Under the pieces are notes generated by a model. It ran no database searches. It was not told the DNA's origin and saw nothing but the letters and a program-made list of their open reading frames with translations. Positions 37,157 through 47,456 of a stretch of 64,000 bases of DNA are shown in pieces. The DNA comes from Chromatium okenii. Lineage in GTDB: Bacteria > Pseudomonadota > Gammaproteobacteria > Chromatiales > Chromatiaceae. The translations under genes were made by a program, and so were the position numbers. Every line of letters starts with the position of its first letter. Positions within the stretch are counted from its first letter, which is position 1. The stretch covers positions 103,736 to 167,735 of the forward strand of contig NZ_PPGH01000013.1 of assembly GCF_002958735.1 (NCBI RefSeq), written 5' to 3'.

Positions 37157-38040
37157 CTAAAGCTGCACTAGAATCTCCGAATTGGCTGGCAATACTTCAA
37201 CTGTCGCACCGGAATGAATAAGCTGCTCGGTTTCCATCACATTCATTACTGCATCAAGCACTTCAGGGTCTTGACCAGCAATTGCATTGAGTGCCGCTCC
37301 TACAATTTCAGGTCGCGTTGCGCAGCTTCAGCCATCTGTTGCGATACTTTAAATGCTGTTTCGCTTTTAATTAAACCAACACGATTATCGCCATCTTGTT
37401 TCATTGCGCTTGTCACCTGCACTAAACGTTTTACAACTTTGTCAGTAATGTTATTGACCATTTGCCGATCAGTAAATGCAACCTTGCGAATATACACCGA
37501 ACCCAATTGATAACCCCATTGCTCTGATAACGGCGACACCGTAGCGCGAACGCGCCGACTCAATTGATGACGATCTTCCAACATCTTATCCATTTCTAAA
37601 TTGCTCAACGTTGAAATCGTCGAACTTGCAACATTTGCTTGCAATGACGCATCAGGATTCGCATTGCGAAATAAATATGCAACTGGATCGCTCACACGCA
37701 TTTCATACCAAATGCCACACCCATTGGCGTTCCTTCTTCAGAATTCACCATTTGATCTCGCAAATAATGCTGGCGCAAACTGGTTGAAACACGATAACGC
37801 TTGCCGAAAAATGGCACTAATAACGCTTTAGACCAAAATAACCCAACGGAAAGCGCAATCCTGGTTCCGTTAATGTACCAATTACTTGCCGAATAGTGTA
37901 AACACTTGCGCTTCACATTCTTTAACAATCGCATACAGTCCTAATGATCGTGCGATTGCTAATAATAGCGGAATGTATACAAGACCGAGAATAAACGAGA
38001 TCATCATGCTGAATGAATCATCAACGTCAAATAACATTGC
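37157..38040 (-). CDS. SPFH-domain (stomatin/HflC-like) membrane protein 1, frameshifted
   Basis: About 295 residues when repaired. An N-terminal membrane helix (MISFILGLVYIPLLLAIARS), then SPFH core pieces (ALLVPFFGKRYRVSTSLRQH, DPVAYLFRNANPDASLQANV) and a C-terminal helix ending LPANSEILVQL. Breaks lie near 37890, 37715 and 37310. SPFH proteins oligomerise on membranes and organise proteases such as FtsH. A second SPFH gene lies directly upstream. Confidence 0.75.
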
Positions 38041-38047
38041 ATCTCTC

Positions 38048-39041
38048 CTATGGAACTTTAAATAATCTATTATTATTACCAGTAGTGCGAATAATACGTT
38101 TCGCTCTTCCCAGCAAAGGTACGCGCAAATTGCGTAAATAGGCACTTAATGCCGCAGAACCACCAGTTGCTTTAATTCGTGCCAGCGTTTGCGCCAATTC
38201 TTTTAATGGTGCTACCTCAGCTTGAGCGTTGTTTCTAGCGATTTCAACGGCGCGTTTACTCATGGTAATTTGCTGCTCGGCATCAGCGCGAGCAGTGCTA
38301 ATATCAGCAGCAACTTGATTGCGTGTTGTGTTAATTGCCGATAATGCCCGATCTACTTCTTGCGGTGGATCAATTTGGTAATCAGTGCTGCATCTAACTC
38401 AATGCCATAACGGGCACTGGTGCAATGACATGTTGTTCCATATAAGCATTAAGTAGCGGTAAATTTTTGCGCAAGTCATTGATTGAAACACCTTCAGCCA
38501 ATTCAACTTGATTCGTGCTAAGGTCATTATTTGCGACTAAAGGTTGTCCACGCGGATCAACAAATGTCGCAATTCGTTCCCGCAATACAGAAATAAAATA
38601 ACCCATCACATGCTCTAATGGACTATCCACGCCAAAGCAATAGGCATATAGATTATTCTCAGCGACACGAAATCGAATCTGACCACCAACACCAGTGGTA
38701 AGATTATCTTTTGTAACCGCCTCAACAGTGTGTTGAGTTTTAGTTGGATCCCAAGTCAAATCAACTGCTTCAGTGACAACACGCACTCGATGTACTTCTT
38801 GCCACGGCCACTTAAAGTAAGGACCACCGGGATTGATAATACGCAAACGTGGTACTTGATAACGAGCCATTTCTTCATCGCTAAGACTGGCATCTTTTAC
38901 CATCAATTTGCCGAGCCGTTGGGCGCGACCAAATGCAGTGAGTATTGCCCGCTCATCAGGTTTAACGGTATAGAAAGCACGAATCAATACCCGGTAAACT
39001 AAGAAGGTAAACACACCGAGCAAAAAACTCGAAATAAACAT
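38048..39041 (-). CDS. SPFH-domain (stomatin/HflK-like) membrane protein 2, frameshifted
   Basis: About 330 residues when repaired. N-terminal helix (MFISSFLLGVFTFLVYRVLI), TVKPDERAILTAFGRAQRLG, YFKWPWQEVHRVRVVTEAVD and a long helical C-terminus (TMSKRAVEIARNNAQAEVAP). Frames change near 38405 and near 38371. Seven bases separate it from SPFH 1. The pair resembles an HflK/HflC-type two-gene set, but the usual hflX/hfq neighbours are absent. Confidence 0.78.
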
Positions 39042-39504
39042 TTATAGCTCCTGTTCATTTGCTAGAATTTGTTAACCGCATAGGGTATGTTGTGCGCTTC
39101 AATTCGCATTCTGTCAAGTGAAAAGTTGTAAACTCTAATTGAAATTATTAAGTCTACGACAGATAAACTGACCGCAACAATTGTTGGCGCTACCAACAAG
39201 GCGGTATTGAGACCGCAGCGTATTAGCCAATTCTGAATTGTGTAAATATCCGCTCGAAAAAACAGCAACGCGTCTGCGTCTATTGCGGAGCGCAAAAGAT
39301 GCCATTAGTAATAAAATGATGGTGATGCTTACGCGAACGCTTGAAAATCAATCTGTATGCGATTGTTTGAAGCGTATTTTAATAGGGATAGTGCGCGGGT
39401 AACAGCGTATAGGTAGCGGTTACTTCTTAAGTATTCCGATGTTTTGAGGTGGTCTTGCGAGTTATTCAATACTTCTTATTCTTGATAAGAAGTAATTTAG
39501 TTTT
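39042..39504. other. 463-base gap with no supported gene
   Basis: AT-rich. A minus-strand open frame of 77 codons (39062-39295) has no recognisable family and no ribosome site. Upstream region of the SPFH genes (their promoter would lie here) on one side, tRNA-Ser on the other. Nothing else seen. Confidence 0.5.
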
Positions 39505-39594
39505 TGGCGGAGAGGGTGGGATTCGAACCCACGGAAGGCTTGCGCCTTCTCTTGATTTCGAGTCAAGCCCATTCGGCCACTCTGGCACCTCTCC
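39505..39594 (-). tRNA. tRNA-Ser(CGA)
   Basis: Read on the minus strand: acceptor GGAGAGG pairs with CCTCTCC, D-arm GCCAGAGTGGCCGAATGGGC, anticodon arm CTTGA-CTCGAAA-TCAAG with anticodon CGA. A long variable arm (AAGGCGCAAGCCTT) as in serine tRNAs, T-arm GTGGGTTCGAATCCCAC, and CCA encoded. Reads UCG codons. Confidence 0.95.
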
Positions 39595-39963
39595 AATAGT
39601 GACGACTCAAATTAGACAAACTCTAAAGTGATTTGCTTTTTTTATTCACTTTGAAGCTCTTTAACGCAAGTCGGGCGCGTATTATAATTTTGCGGCTGCC
39701 CCTTGTCCACACAAATCTTTAAATGATTGATTTTTATATGGTAGCAACCATCGTATAAATAAAGTTTCAATTAAATCAGTTGTTTGAAATTCAAGCTGCG
39801 TTATTCCTAAATTAAAGTCAAATTCGTACCGATATACGGTTTTCAGTTGCTCCTTTGACCTATATCTGATATCTAAGGGCGTTTTTTGTGACGACCACCT
39901 GCGGCATAACCTCCACGGTCGGATGGTCAGCATTCCACGAGTAGCATCTTCGGGAGAAATGAA
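39595..39963. other. 369-base gap holding the dksA leader
   Basis: No gene. Holds a likely sigma-70 promoter (39660-39688) for dksA and a long leader of roughly 270 bases. A minus-strand 104-codon frame has no protein-like features. Confidence 0.6.
39660..39688 (+). promoter_or_regulatory. Sigma-70-type promoter upstream of dksA
   Basis: TTTAAC at 39660-39665, a 17-base spacer and a perfect TATAAT at 39683-39688. It points towards dksA, whose start is about 275 bases downstream. Confidence 0.5.
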
Positions 39964-40410
39964 ATGGCCGAAGCAAAGGTACACGCACAAGCTCAAGAGG
40001 CAGTGACATTAGGATTTAAACCCTACATTCTCAATGCTGATGAGGAATACATGAACCCCGCGCAGGAGGAACATTTTCGTGGTCTTCTGCTGTCGTGGAA
40101 GCAATCGTTGATGGAAGAGGTTGATCGCACCGTGCATCACATGCAGGACGACGCAACTAATTTTCCTGATCCCAACGATCGCGCCACGCAAGAATCCGAG
40201 TTTAGTCTCGAGCTGCGCACCCGCGACCGCGAACGTAAACTCATCAAAAAAATTGATGAAGCCATCGACCGCATCAACGAACACGATTACGGTTATTGCG
40301 AAGCCTGTGGCGTAGAAATTGGCATCCGTCGCCTCGAAGCCCGCCCAACCGCGACGCTGTGCATTGACTGTAAAACGCTCGACGAAATCCGCGAAAAACA
40401 ACGCGGTTGA
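39964..40410 (+). CDS. dksA: RNA polymerase-binding transcription factor DksA
   Basis: Binds the secondary channel of RNA polymerase and works with ppGpp, 148 residues. Coiled-coil hairpin with tip DDATNFPDPNDRATQE (the functional Asp pair), and the zinc finger C-x2-C (YCEACG) plus C-x2-C (LCIDC). Usual neighbour gluQ follows, as in enterics. Confidence 0.97.
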   Translation: MAEAKVHAQAQEAVTLGFKPYILNADEEYMNPAQEEHFRGLLLSWKQSLMEEVDRTVHHMQDDATNFPDPNDRATQESEFSLELRTRDRERKLIKKIDEAIDRINEHDYGYCEACGVEIGIRRLEARPTATLCIDCKTLDEIREKQRG

Positions 40411-40743
40411 TGCATAGTACTCAATAACCTACTAATTTTTACCATTTGCTACTAATCACTGGTTTGACATCATCGCCACATCATGGTTAGTATTTTTATA
40501 ACAACGTGTACCTTATGGCGATAACCAAGCCCGCGTTGTTAATTGAGCTCTTTAATAAGTTCGAGTATGCGGTAACACGAGTTGTTAGCGTAAAACTTGA
40601 AACACATCTTAAGAGTTAGAGCACGAAGTGTTTATTTCGTGCCTTGGTAGATACATCCGACAACGCCGGTTACGGATCAAGTTGTCGCAGTTAACGAAAG
40701 TTAAGAAAAATGTATCGGTTAATCCCTATTTTACCTATTGCCC
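40411..40743. other. 333-base gap between dksA and gluQ
   Basis: No gene. Contains a possible promoter (40464-40493) and a hairpin GCACGAA-GTGTTTA-TTCGTGC at about 40621-40641 that lacks a T run, so it is not an obvious terminator. Confidence 0.5.
40464..40493 (+). promoter_or_regulatory. Possible promoter upstream of gluQ
   Basis: Perfect -35 TTGACA (40464-40469), an 18-base spacer and a weaker -10 TAGTAT (40488-40493). Oriented towards gluQ. Confidence 0.35.
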
Positions 40744-41658
40744 ATGCTCGGATCGGCGACTACCACCATCCGAGCACACTATCGAGGACGATTTGCGTCC
40801 TTACCAACCGGCAATCTTCATTTCGGTTCACTGTTCACCGCCGTCGCCAGCTATGCCGACGCCCGCGCTCACGGCGGTCTTTGGTTGCTGCGGATTGAAG
40901 ATTTGGATCGTACCCGCGCAGTCCCTGGCGCAGCAGCGCACCTCATCCACACATTACAAGCCTTTGGTTTTATTTGGGATGAACCGATTATCTTTCAGCG
41001 CGACCGCACCGTAGTTTATCAATCTGCACTCGCGCAACTTACTGCGCAAGGTTTAACTTATCCGTGCAGCTGTAGCCGCTCCAACATCGCACAACAAGCA
41101 CAATTTGGCATTGACGGAGCAATTTATCCTGGCATCTGTCGGCATGGTTTTCGCGCTGGCGCTCAACCACGCACCATACGTTTGCGCACCACCGCGCCAG
41201 CGGTTCGCTTTATTGATCGCATTCAGGGACAACGGACGCAACATATTGAAAAAGAAGTGGGTGATTTCGTGCTGCGCCGAGCTGATGGCATTCACGCCTA
41301 TCAACTTGCAGTCGTGGTCGATGACGCAGCGCAAGGCATTACGCACATCGTGCGCGGCGCTGATTTACTGATTTCCACGCCGCGCCAATTGTTGTTGCAG
41401 CAATTTTTGGGGTTGGCGCAACCCAATTACGCGCATCTGCCGCTGATCGTAGACGCAGACGGACGTAAATTGAGCAAATCACTTACTGCTGCGCCGGTTG
41501 ATCCTGCGTATCCGCTGCCGATTCTTCACCACATTTGGCAGTTGCTCAATCAAGAACCACTTCCGATAACGACATCAGTGACGGCATTTTGGCAACAAGC
41601 AATCAGACATTGGCAATGTGCACGAATATCTCCATATTCGACATTGCACATTGATTAA
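40744..41658 (+). CDS. gluQ: Glutamyl-Q tRNA(Asp) synthetase
   Basis: Attaches glutamate to queuosine in tRNA(Asp), about 304 residues. HIGH-like region YRGRFASLPTGNLHFGSL, LLRIEDLDRTR, zinc-site cysteines in YPCSCSR and YPGICRHG, and the KLSKS motif (GRKLSKS). It lacks the anticodon domain, which separates it from GltX. The start is uncertain: the ATG at 40744 is taken, but family proteins begin close to YRGRF. Confidence 0.93.
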   Translation: MLGSATTTIRAHYRGRFASLPTGNLHFGSLFTAVASYADARAHGGLWLLRIEDLDRTRAVPGAAAHLIHTLQAFGFIWDEPIIFQRDRTVVYQSALAQLTAQGLTYPCSCSRSNIAQQAQFGIDGAIYPGICRHGFRAGAQPRTIRLRTTAPAVRFIDRIQGQRTQHIEKEVGDFVLRRADGIHAYQLAVVVDDAAQGITHIVRGADLLISTPRQLLLQQFLGLAQPNYAHLPLIVDADGRKLSKSLTAAPVDPAYPLPILHHIWQLLNQEPLPITTSVTAFWQQAIRHWQCARISPYSTLHID

Positions 41659-41790
41659 AAGCGCAGCGGTCACTTTTTTTCATCCGGCACAGCGTCAGAT
41701 TTGAGTATCATAGTGCGCGGTTCGTACCAAACCAAGGTAGCTTGTCACTGTTACTACTTCATTCACATTTGTTACTAGGAGGATAGAATT

Positions 41791-42336
41791 TTGGAACGCT
41801 ATAGTTTATTGCAACGCCTTTTACACTGGATCATTGCGCTAATGGTTTTTGGGCTATTAGCTGTGGGTTTAACGTTCATGGCGCTTGAAGATGAAGGAAT
41901 GAAAAGCGTGTTTGGCGAAGAAATAACTGCCACGCTATTCAAAGTGCACATGACTTTCGGAATCCTGTTATTAGTGCTAATGATTGTGCGCATTATGCTG
42001 CGGTTTATGCAACCAACACCAGCTTATAATCCGCCATTAGTTGGAATTGAGGCTTTGATTGGTAAAGGCATCCATTTATTGCTGTATATTTTATTGATTG
42101 GATTGCCCATTGGTGGCTGGCTGGCGACTTCTGCTGAAAATATGCCAGTACAGTTTTTCAATATGACACTACCAAGTCTACTTGCCCCAAATCCAGAATT
42201 AGCACACACCCTATTTGAATTTCACGGTTTAGGTGGTGTCGCAGTGCTATTACTGGTGCTGGTGCATGTTGCTGCGGCACTTAAACATTGGTTGATTATG
42301 AAAGACAATATGATGAATCGCATTAGTCTGCCGTAA
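41791..42336 (+). CDS. Cytochrome b561-type membrane protein
   Basis: Di-haem b membrane protein, 181 residues, four helices. Histidine ligands in LLHWIIAL, HMTFGILLLVL, and HGLGGVAVLLLVLVHVAAAL with KHW. Starts at a TTG, with a strong AGGAGG seven bases upstream that decides the start. Likely moves electrons between quinol and a periplasmic acceptor; the donor cannot be told. Confidence 0.9.
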   Translation: MERYSLLQRLLHWIIALMVFGLLAVGLTFMALEDEGMKSVFGEEITATLFKVHMTFGILLLVLMIVRIMLRFMQPTPAYNPPLVGIEALIGKGIHLLLYILLIGLPIGGWLATSAENMPVQFFNMTLPSLLAPNPELAHTLFEFHGLGGVAVLLLVLVHVAAALKHWLIMKDNMMNRISLP

Positions 42337-42454
42337 CTGCCATTGTTTTTTGTGTTTGCCCGCTCATTACGAGCGGGCATATTTTATAGTTTACAAAATC
42401 GCATCACCATTCAATCATATCTACTTAAATTCAGAATCTTATACATTGAGCAAT

Positions 42455-42952
42455 ATGCAACAGATTTTTCGTTTATTAGTCACTGGTGCTTTAGTTATTT
42501 TTTTCAGTGCCGGTTGTGCACAGGAACAAAAACCAGCAGATTATCAAGGTTCTGTTCTGGAAAGTTTACCCTTTGTTTATAAAATGACTGTGCAGCAAGG
42601 TAATATCTTGACAGAAGAAATGGTCGATAGCCTCACGCTCGGCATGAATAAACGCCAAGTTAATTTCTTGCTTGGGACGCCATTACTGACTGATTTTTTT
42701 CATCAAGATCGTTGGGATTATGCTTATAGCATTCAGCGTGGTCATCAAGCACCTGAAAAACATTCATTGACGTTGTATTTCAAAGATGATGCGTTGGTGC
42801 GGATTGAAGGTGATCTCAAACCAAATGCACAACGCGCTGCCGCACATGCAAATGAAGTTAAAGATAGTGTGGTAACCGTGCCCGATTATCAGGCACAGCA
42901 AGGATTGATCACGCGGGGTTTAAAAGCGATAGGGTTGGAGCCCAAACAATGA
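42455..42952 (+). CDS. bamE: Outer membrane assembly lipoprotein BamE
   Basis: Lipoprotein of the Bam complex, 165 residues from the ATG at 42455. Lipobox FSAGC, then QGNILTEEMVDSLTLGMNKR and VNFLLGTPLLTDFFHQDRWD, the SmpA/OmlA fold signature. A C-terminal extension of about 50 residues follows the fold. Convergent with ratA. Confidence 0.93.
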   Translation: MQQIFRLLVTGALVIFFSAGCAQEQKPADYQGSVLESLPFVYKMTVQQGNILTEEMVDSLTLGMNKRQVNFLLGTPLLTDFFHQDRWDYAYSIQRGHQAPEKHSLTLYFKDDALVRIEGDLKPNAQRAAAHANEVKDSVVTVPDYQAQQGLITRGLKAIGLEPKQ

Positions 42953-42979
42953 AGAATAGTGTGTAAAAATACCGCTCCA

Positions 42980-43414
42980 TCACTTGTGGTAAACTTCATC
43001 GGCACGTTTACAAAACGCATCAACCAGTGAATTAGCAATTTGATTAAATACCGTACCAAATGCTTTGTCAATTAAGCGCCCAGAAAACTCAAAATCTAAT
43101 TCAAGTTCAACCTTTGACGCATTGGCGCGTAATTCAGTGAAATGCCACGCACCAACTAATTTGCGAAAAGGTCCATCTAATAAGTCAATACTCATGCGCC
43201 GGTCGCGTTCATAGCGATTACAAGTACTGAATGATTGATGAATTCCTAAACGAGAAATTTCAATTAACCCACAGATTTGTTCGTCAGTTTCAGAGAGCAC
43301 TCGTGAACTGTGACACCAAGGTAAAAAACGTGGATATGAACTGACGTCATAAACCAGATTAAACATCTGTGATGCAGAATAGGGAACTAGCGCACTTTTT
43401 TTGACAATAGCCAC
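42980..43414 (-). CDS. ratA: RatA-like START/COQ10 domain protein
   Basis: 144 residues. Coq10/START fold: LVPYSASQMFNLVYDVSSYP, FLPWCHSSRVL, DGPFRKLVGAWHFTEL and SLVDAFCKRADEVY. In E. coli the homologue is RatA/PasT, a ribosome-association factor; others bind ubiquinone. Sits tail-to-tail with bamE, as in many gammaproteobacteria. smpB is not in the window. Confidence 0.88.
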   Translation of the reverse strand: MAIVKKSALVPYSASQMFNLVYDVSSYPRFLPWCHSSRVLSETDEQICGLIEISRLGIHQSFSTCNRYERDRRMSIDLLDGPFRKLVGAWHFTELRANASKVELELDFEFSGRLIDKAFGTVFNQIANSLVDAFCKRADEVYHK

Positions 43415-43500
43415 AACAAACCCAATTGATTCAGAATAATTTTCAATCGAAATGACTGTTGATTTAGATCAATAGTCTTGGTGATTACCGCAATTGGTTT

Positions 43501-44835
43501 TTATGTACCAATTTGTTCACGCACTGCTGCCGCCAGCCATTCTGCCAGCCGTTTCACTTGTGCTGCGTCCACGCCCTCAACCATCACGCGCACCAGCGGT
43601 TCCGTCCCCGAAGGTCGCAGCAAAACCCGACCCGTTCCCGCTAATTCCTGTTCCGCAGTGGCAACCGCTGCCTGAATTGCAGGTAAATCAACGATGTTGC
43701 GCTGCACATTCAGCCGCACATTAATCAATTCCTGCGGGTAGCGTTCAACCTCAGCGCCAAGATCAGCAAGCGTGGTTTCAAGCCTCGCCAGCGCCGCAAG
43801 TACTTGAAGTGAGGCGATAATGCCGTCGCCAGTCGTGGTGCGATCACGGCAGATGATGTGACCGGACGGTTCGCCGCCGAGGACACCATCGGCGCGTTTG
43901 AGCTGCTCCATGATGTAGCGGTCGCCAACTTTGGTGCGGGTAAAACCGATGTTGAGTCGTTTGAGCGCGTGCTCAAAACCCAGATTGCTCATCAGCGTGC
44001 CGACCACGTCGCCGCGCAATGCGCCAGCAAGTTGCCGAGATTTTGCAATGATATAAAGGAGTTGGTCACCATCAAGCAAATTGCCGCGAGCATCGGACAT
44101 CAACACGCGGTCGCCGTCACCGTCAAAAGCAATGCCGAGATCAGCGCCTTCGGCAATCACCGTGCGGCAGAGCGTGTCGGGTTTGGTGGAGCCGAGATCG
44201 CGGTTGATATTGAAGCCGTCAGGTTCAGTGCCGAGCCGCACCACTGTTGCACCTAGTTCTTCAAACACGTAAGGCGCAGTGTTGTAAGTCGCACCGTTCG
44301 CGCAATCGACGACGATTTTTAATCCGCGAAAATTCAGCGCCGCCGGAATGGTGCTTTTGCAAAATTCGATATAACGCCCGTTGGCATCTTCCACGCGCTG
44401 CACTTTACCGAGCGCACTCGAATCAACAGTACGCAGCGGTTGATTCAATTCAGTTTCAATCGCCAATTCCACCTCATCAGGCAGCTTGTCGCCCTCAGCG
44501 GAAAAAAACTTGATGCCATTGTCTTGATAAGGATTGTGCGACGCGGTGATGACGATGCCGGCGCTGGCGCGAAAGGTGCGCGTGAGATAGGCAACGCCCG
44601 GCGTGGTCATCGGTCCAAGCAGCCGCACGTTGACGCCAGCGGCGACCAATCCGGCCTCCAGCGCCGATTCAAACATGTAGCCAGATAGCCGCGTATCCTT
44701 GCCGATCAATATCTTACCGCGACCTTTACCGAGCACTTGACCCGCCGCCCAGCCCAGTTTGAGCACGAAATCCGGCGTGATGTAGCCCTCGCCAACCCGT
44801 CCACGAATCCCATCAGTGCCAAAATAATGACGCAT
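43501..44835 (-). CDS. glmM: Phosphoglucosamine mutase
   Basis: Converts glucosamine-6-P to glucosamine-1-P for cell-wall UDP-GlcNAc, 444 residues. Active serine loop [20 protein letters not shown], metal loop FDGDGDR, sugar loop GGEPSGH, phosphate loop [12 protein letters not shown]. It lies three bases after ftsH copy 1; the folP gene usually found between them is missing. Confidence 0.97.
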   Translation of the reverse strand: MRHYFGTDGIRGRVGEGYITPDFVLKLGWAAGQVLGKGRGKILIGKDTRLSGYMFESALEAGLVAAGVNVRLLGPMTTPGVAYLTRTFRASAGIVITASHNPYQDNGIKFFSAEGDKLPDEVELAIETELNQPLRTVDSSALGKVQRVEDANGRYIEFCKSTIPAALNFRGLKIVVDCANGATYNTAPYVFEELGATVVRLGTEPDGFNINRDLGSTKPDTLCRTVIAEGADLGIAFDGDGDRVLMSDARGNLLDGDQLLYIIAKSRQLAGALRGDVVGTLMSNLGFEHALKRLNIGFTRTKVGDRYIMEQLKRADGVLGGEPSGHIICRDRTTTGDGIIASLQVLAALARLETTLADLGAEVERYPQELINVRLNVQRNIVDLPAIQAAVATAEQELAGTGRVLLRPSGTEPLVRVMVEGVDAAQVKRLAEWLAAAVREQIGT

Positions 44836-44838
44836 GAT

Positions 44839-46751
44839 TTAGTGCTCTCCTGCTGGGTGAGCAAGCGGCTCGGCGTTCGCAGCATGATGGTCGTGAGGTT
44901 GGCGCGAGTGAATTGAATCGCCGTCATCTTCCCAATCTTTCGGTGGACGCGGCGTCCGTCCATTCATAATGTCATCAATTTGATGCGCATCAATGGTTTC
45001 ATATTTCATTAACGCATCGACCATTGCGTGCAAATAAACCATGTTATCGAGCAGGATTTGGCGGGCGCGTTCATAATTGCGTTCAACAAGATGACGGATT
45101 TCTTCATCAATAATATGCGTCGTTTCGTCCGATACACTTTTATGCTGCGTTACCGAATGACCGAGAAACACTTCTTGCTGTTCATCGCTATAGGTTAATG
45201 GTCCCAACTTATCCGATAAACCCCATTTCGTGACCATATTGCGGGCGATTTCAGTGGCGCGATGAATATCATTTTGTGCGCCAGTGGTCACGCTCTCTGC
45301 GCCATAAACTAATTCTTCCGCCAAGCGCCCACCGAATAGCCCTGAAATGCTGCTTTCCAATCGCTGTTTGCTATAACTAAACCGATCGCCTTCCGGCAAA
45401 AACAGTGTCACACCGAGCGCCCGTCCGCGTGGAATAATGCTGACTTTGTGCACCGGATCATGCGCAGGCACGAGCCGTCCAACGATGACGTGACCCGCCT
45501 CGTGATAGGCAGTCAGTTTCTTCTCAGCATCCGACATCACCATCGAACGCCGCTCAGTGCCCATCATAATTTTGTCTTTAGCTTTCTCCATGTCACTCAT
45601 TTCTACCAATTTTTTTTGGCGCGAGCGGCAAACAGCGCAGCTTCATTGATGAGATTGGCGAGATCAGCGCCAGAAAATCCCGGCGTTCCCCGCGCCAAAA
45701 TCGACGCCCGCACATCTTCTGCTGCCGGAATTTTGCGCATGTGCACTTTCAAAATCTGCTCACGCCCGCGCACATCCGGCAAACCTACAACTACTTGCCG
45801 ATCAAAGCGCCCCGGTCGCAGCAGCGCTGGATCGAGCACGTCGGGGCGATTGGTCGCCGCAATCACAATCACGCCCTCATTGCCTTCAAAACCGTCCATT
45901 TCCACCAATAATTGATTCAGCGTCTGCTCGCGTTCATCGTGACCGCCGCCGAGACCTGCGCCGCGATGCCGTCCCACTGCGTCGATTTCATCAATGAAAA
46001 TAATGCAGGGCGCACTTTTTTTCGCTTGTTCAAACATATCGCGCACCCGTGACGCGCCCACGCCGACGAACATTTCTACGAAATCGGAGCCAGAAATGTT
46101 GAAAAATGGCACCTTCGCTTCGCCCGCAATCGCTCGCGCCAATAAGGTTTTACCGGTTCCGGGCGGTCCGACCATCAACACGCCTTTGGGAATTTTGCCG
46201 CCGAGCTTTTGAAATCGGCTGGGATCGCGCAAGAAATCGACCATTTCGACGACTTCTTCTTTAGCTTCTTCTGCGCCAGCAACATCCTGAAATGTCACTT
46301 TAATTTGATCTTCAGACAGCAATCGCGCTCGACTTTTACCAAATGACATCGCGCCGCGTCCGCCAGCACCGCCCTGCATCTGCCGCATGAACACGATCCA
46401 CACGACAATTAAAAGCAATAGCGGAAACCAGTTAATTAGCAATTGCATCAGAATAGATTGCTTTTCCGGTGGTTCGGCTTTAATTACGACGTTGTTATTT
46501 AAAAGATCGCCGACTAAACCATCATCGCCGGGGCTATAGGTTTTAAAACGTTGACCGGAAGTGGTGACGCCTTCAATTAAACGTCCTTGAATCATCACTT
46601 CGCGCACGGTGTCCTGTTTTACCTGCGCGATAAAATCAGAATAGTTCAAATTGCGCGGCAGCGTTTTGGTAGTGGTGAAATTATTAAAAACAGACATCAG
46701 TACAATGGCGATAACCAGCCATAGCAATAAATTTTTAGCCATATCACTCAC
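44839..46751 (-). CDS. ftsH: ATP-dependent zinc metalloprotease FtsH, copy 1 (one frameshift)
   Basis: Membrane AAA+ protease for membrane and regulatory proteins, about 637 residues when repaired. Helices at the N-terminus, Walker A GPPGTGKT, Walker [13 protein letters not shown], second region of homology, zinc site HEAGH (residues [15 protein letters not shown]). The frame breaks at a run of eight A (45610-45617 on the plus strand as T), where nine would give [20 protein letters not shown]. The first piece stops at KKNW. Probably a homopolymer miscall. Confidence 0.93.
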
Positions 46752-46826
46752 AGCATTTAATCCCTGTTAATTGTCGATTGACGCTATTGTGTTGAAATGA
46801 AAATGCAGAATCGAGCGCCGTTAGTG

Positions 46827-47447
46827 TTAACGATGAAACTCGCGTGCTACCAAATAAACTTCGCGGCTTTCAGCGCGAGAGGCGTGCGGTTTACGACTAT
46901 TCACGCGGCGAAAATGCTGGCGCAATTCACGCAAAAACGCATCAAAACCTTCACCTTGAAATGCTTTTAACACCAGCGTTCCACCGGGCTTCAACTGTTC
47001 CTGCGCCAGTTCCAGCGCCAGCTCCAGCAGATACACGCCTCGCGCTTGATCGGTCACTGCGGTGCCCGTGATGTTGGGCGACATGTCCGATAACACCACA
47101 TCCAACTGTTGCGTTCCAATCAGATCGCGCAGCTGCGCCAGCACAGTATCTTCCCGAAAATCACCCTGCAATATGGTGACGCCGGCGAGCGGCTCCATCA
47201 GCAACAGATCAAGCGCGATAACGCAGCCGCTGGCGCCGACCAAACGGCTGGCAATTTGCGACCAACTGCCCGGCGCTGCACCAAGATCAAGAACGCGAAT
47301 GCCGGAGCGGAAAATTCGATCTTTCTCTTGGATTTCCAACAGTTTATAAGCTGCTCGCGAGCGATAACCGTCACGCAGCGATTGTTTAACGTAGGGATCG
47401 TTGACGTGGCGGTCGAGCCAGCGCCGACTGGATTTACTTTTTGCCAT
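46827..47447 (-). CDS. rlmE: 23S rRNA 2'-O-methyltransferase RlmE
   Basis: Methylates U2552 of 23S rRNA, 206 residues. KSSRRWLDRHVNDPYVKQS, SAM motif VLDLGAAPGSWSQIA, DVVLSDMSPNITG (catalytic Asp) and LVLKAFQGEGFD (catalytic Lys). Forms the usual rlmE-ftsH pair with copy 1. Confidence 0.97.
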   Translation of the reverse strand: MAKSKSSRRWLDRHVNDPYVKQSLRDGYRSRAAYKLLEIQEKDRIFRSGIRVLDLGAAPGSWSQIASRLVGASGCVIALDLLLMEPLAGVTILQGDFREDTVLAQLRDLIGTQQLDVVLSDMSPNITGTAVTDQARGVYLLELALELAQEQLKPGGTLVLKAFQGEGFDAFLRELRQHFRRVNSRKPHASRAESREVYLVAREFHR

Positions 47448-47456
47448 CAGTTTGGC

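Noticed and set aside
39062..39295. 77-codon minus-strand frame
   Set aside because: No recognisable family, AT-rich, no ribosome-binding site.
39449..39631. Plus-strand open frame with a GEGGIRTHGRLAPSLDFES-like sequence
   Set aside because: It is the antisense of tRNA-Ser(CGA), a well-known false protein.
39682..39996. 104-codon minus-strand frame over the dksA leader
   Set aside because: Composition not protein-like and it overlaps the dksA start.
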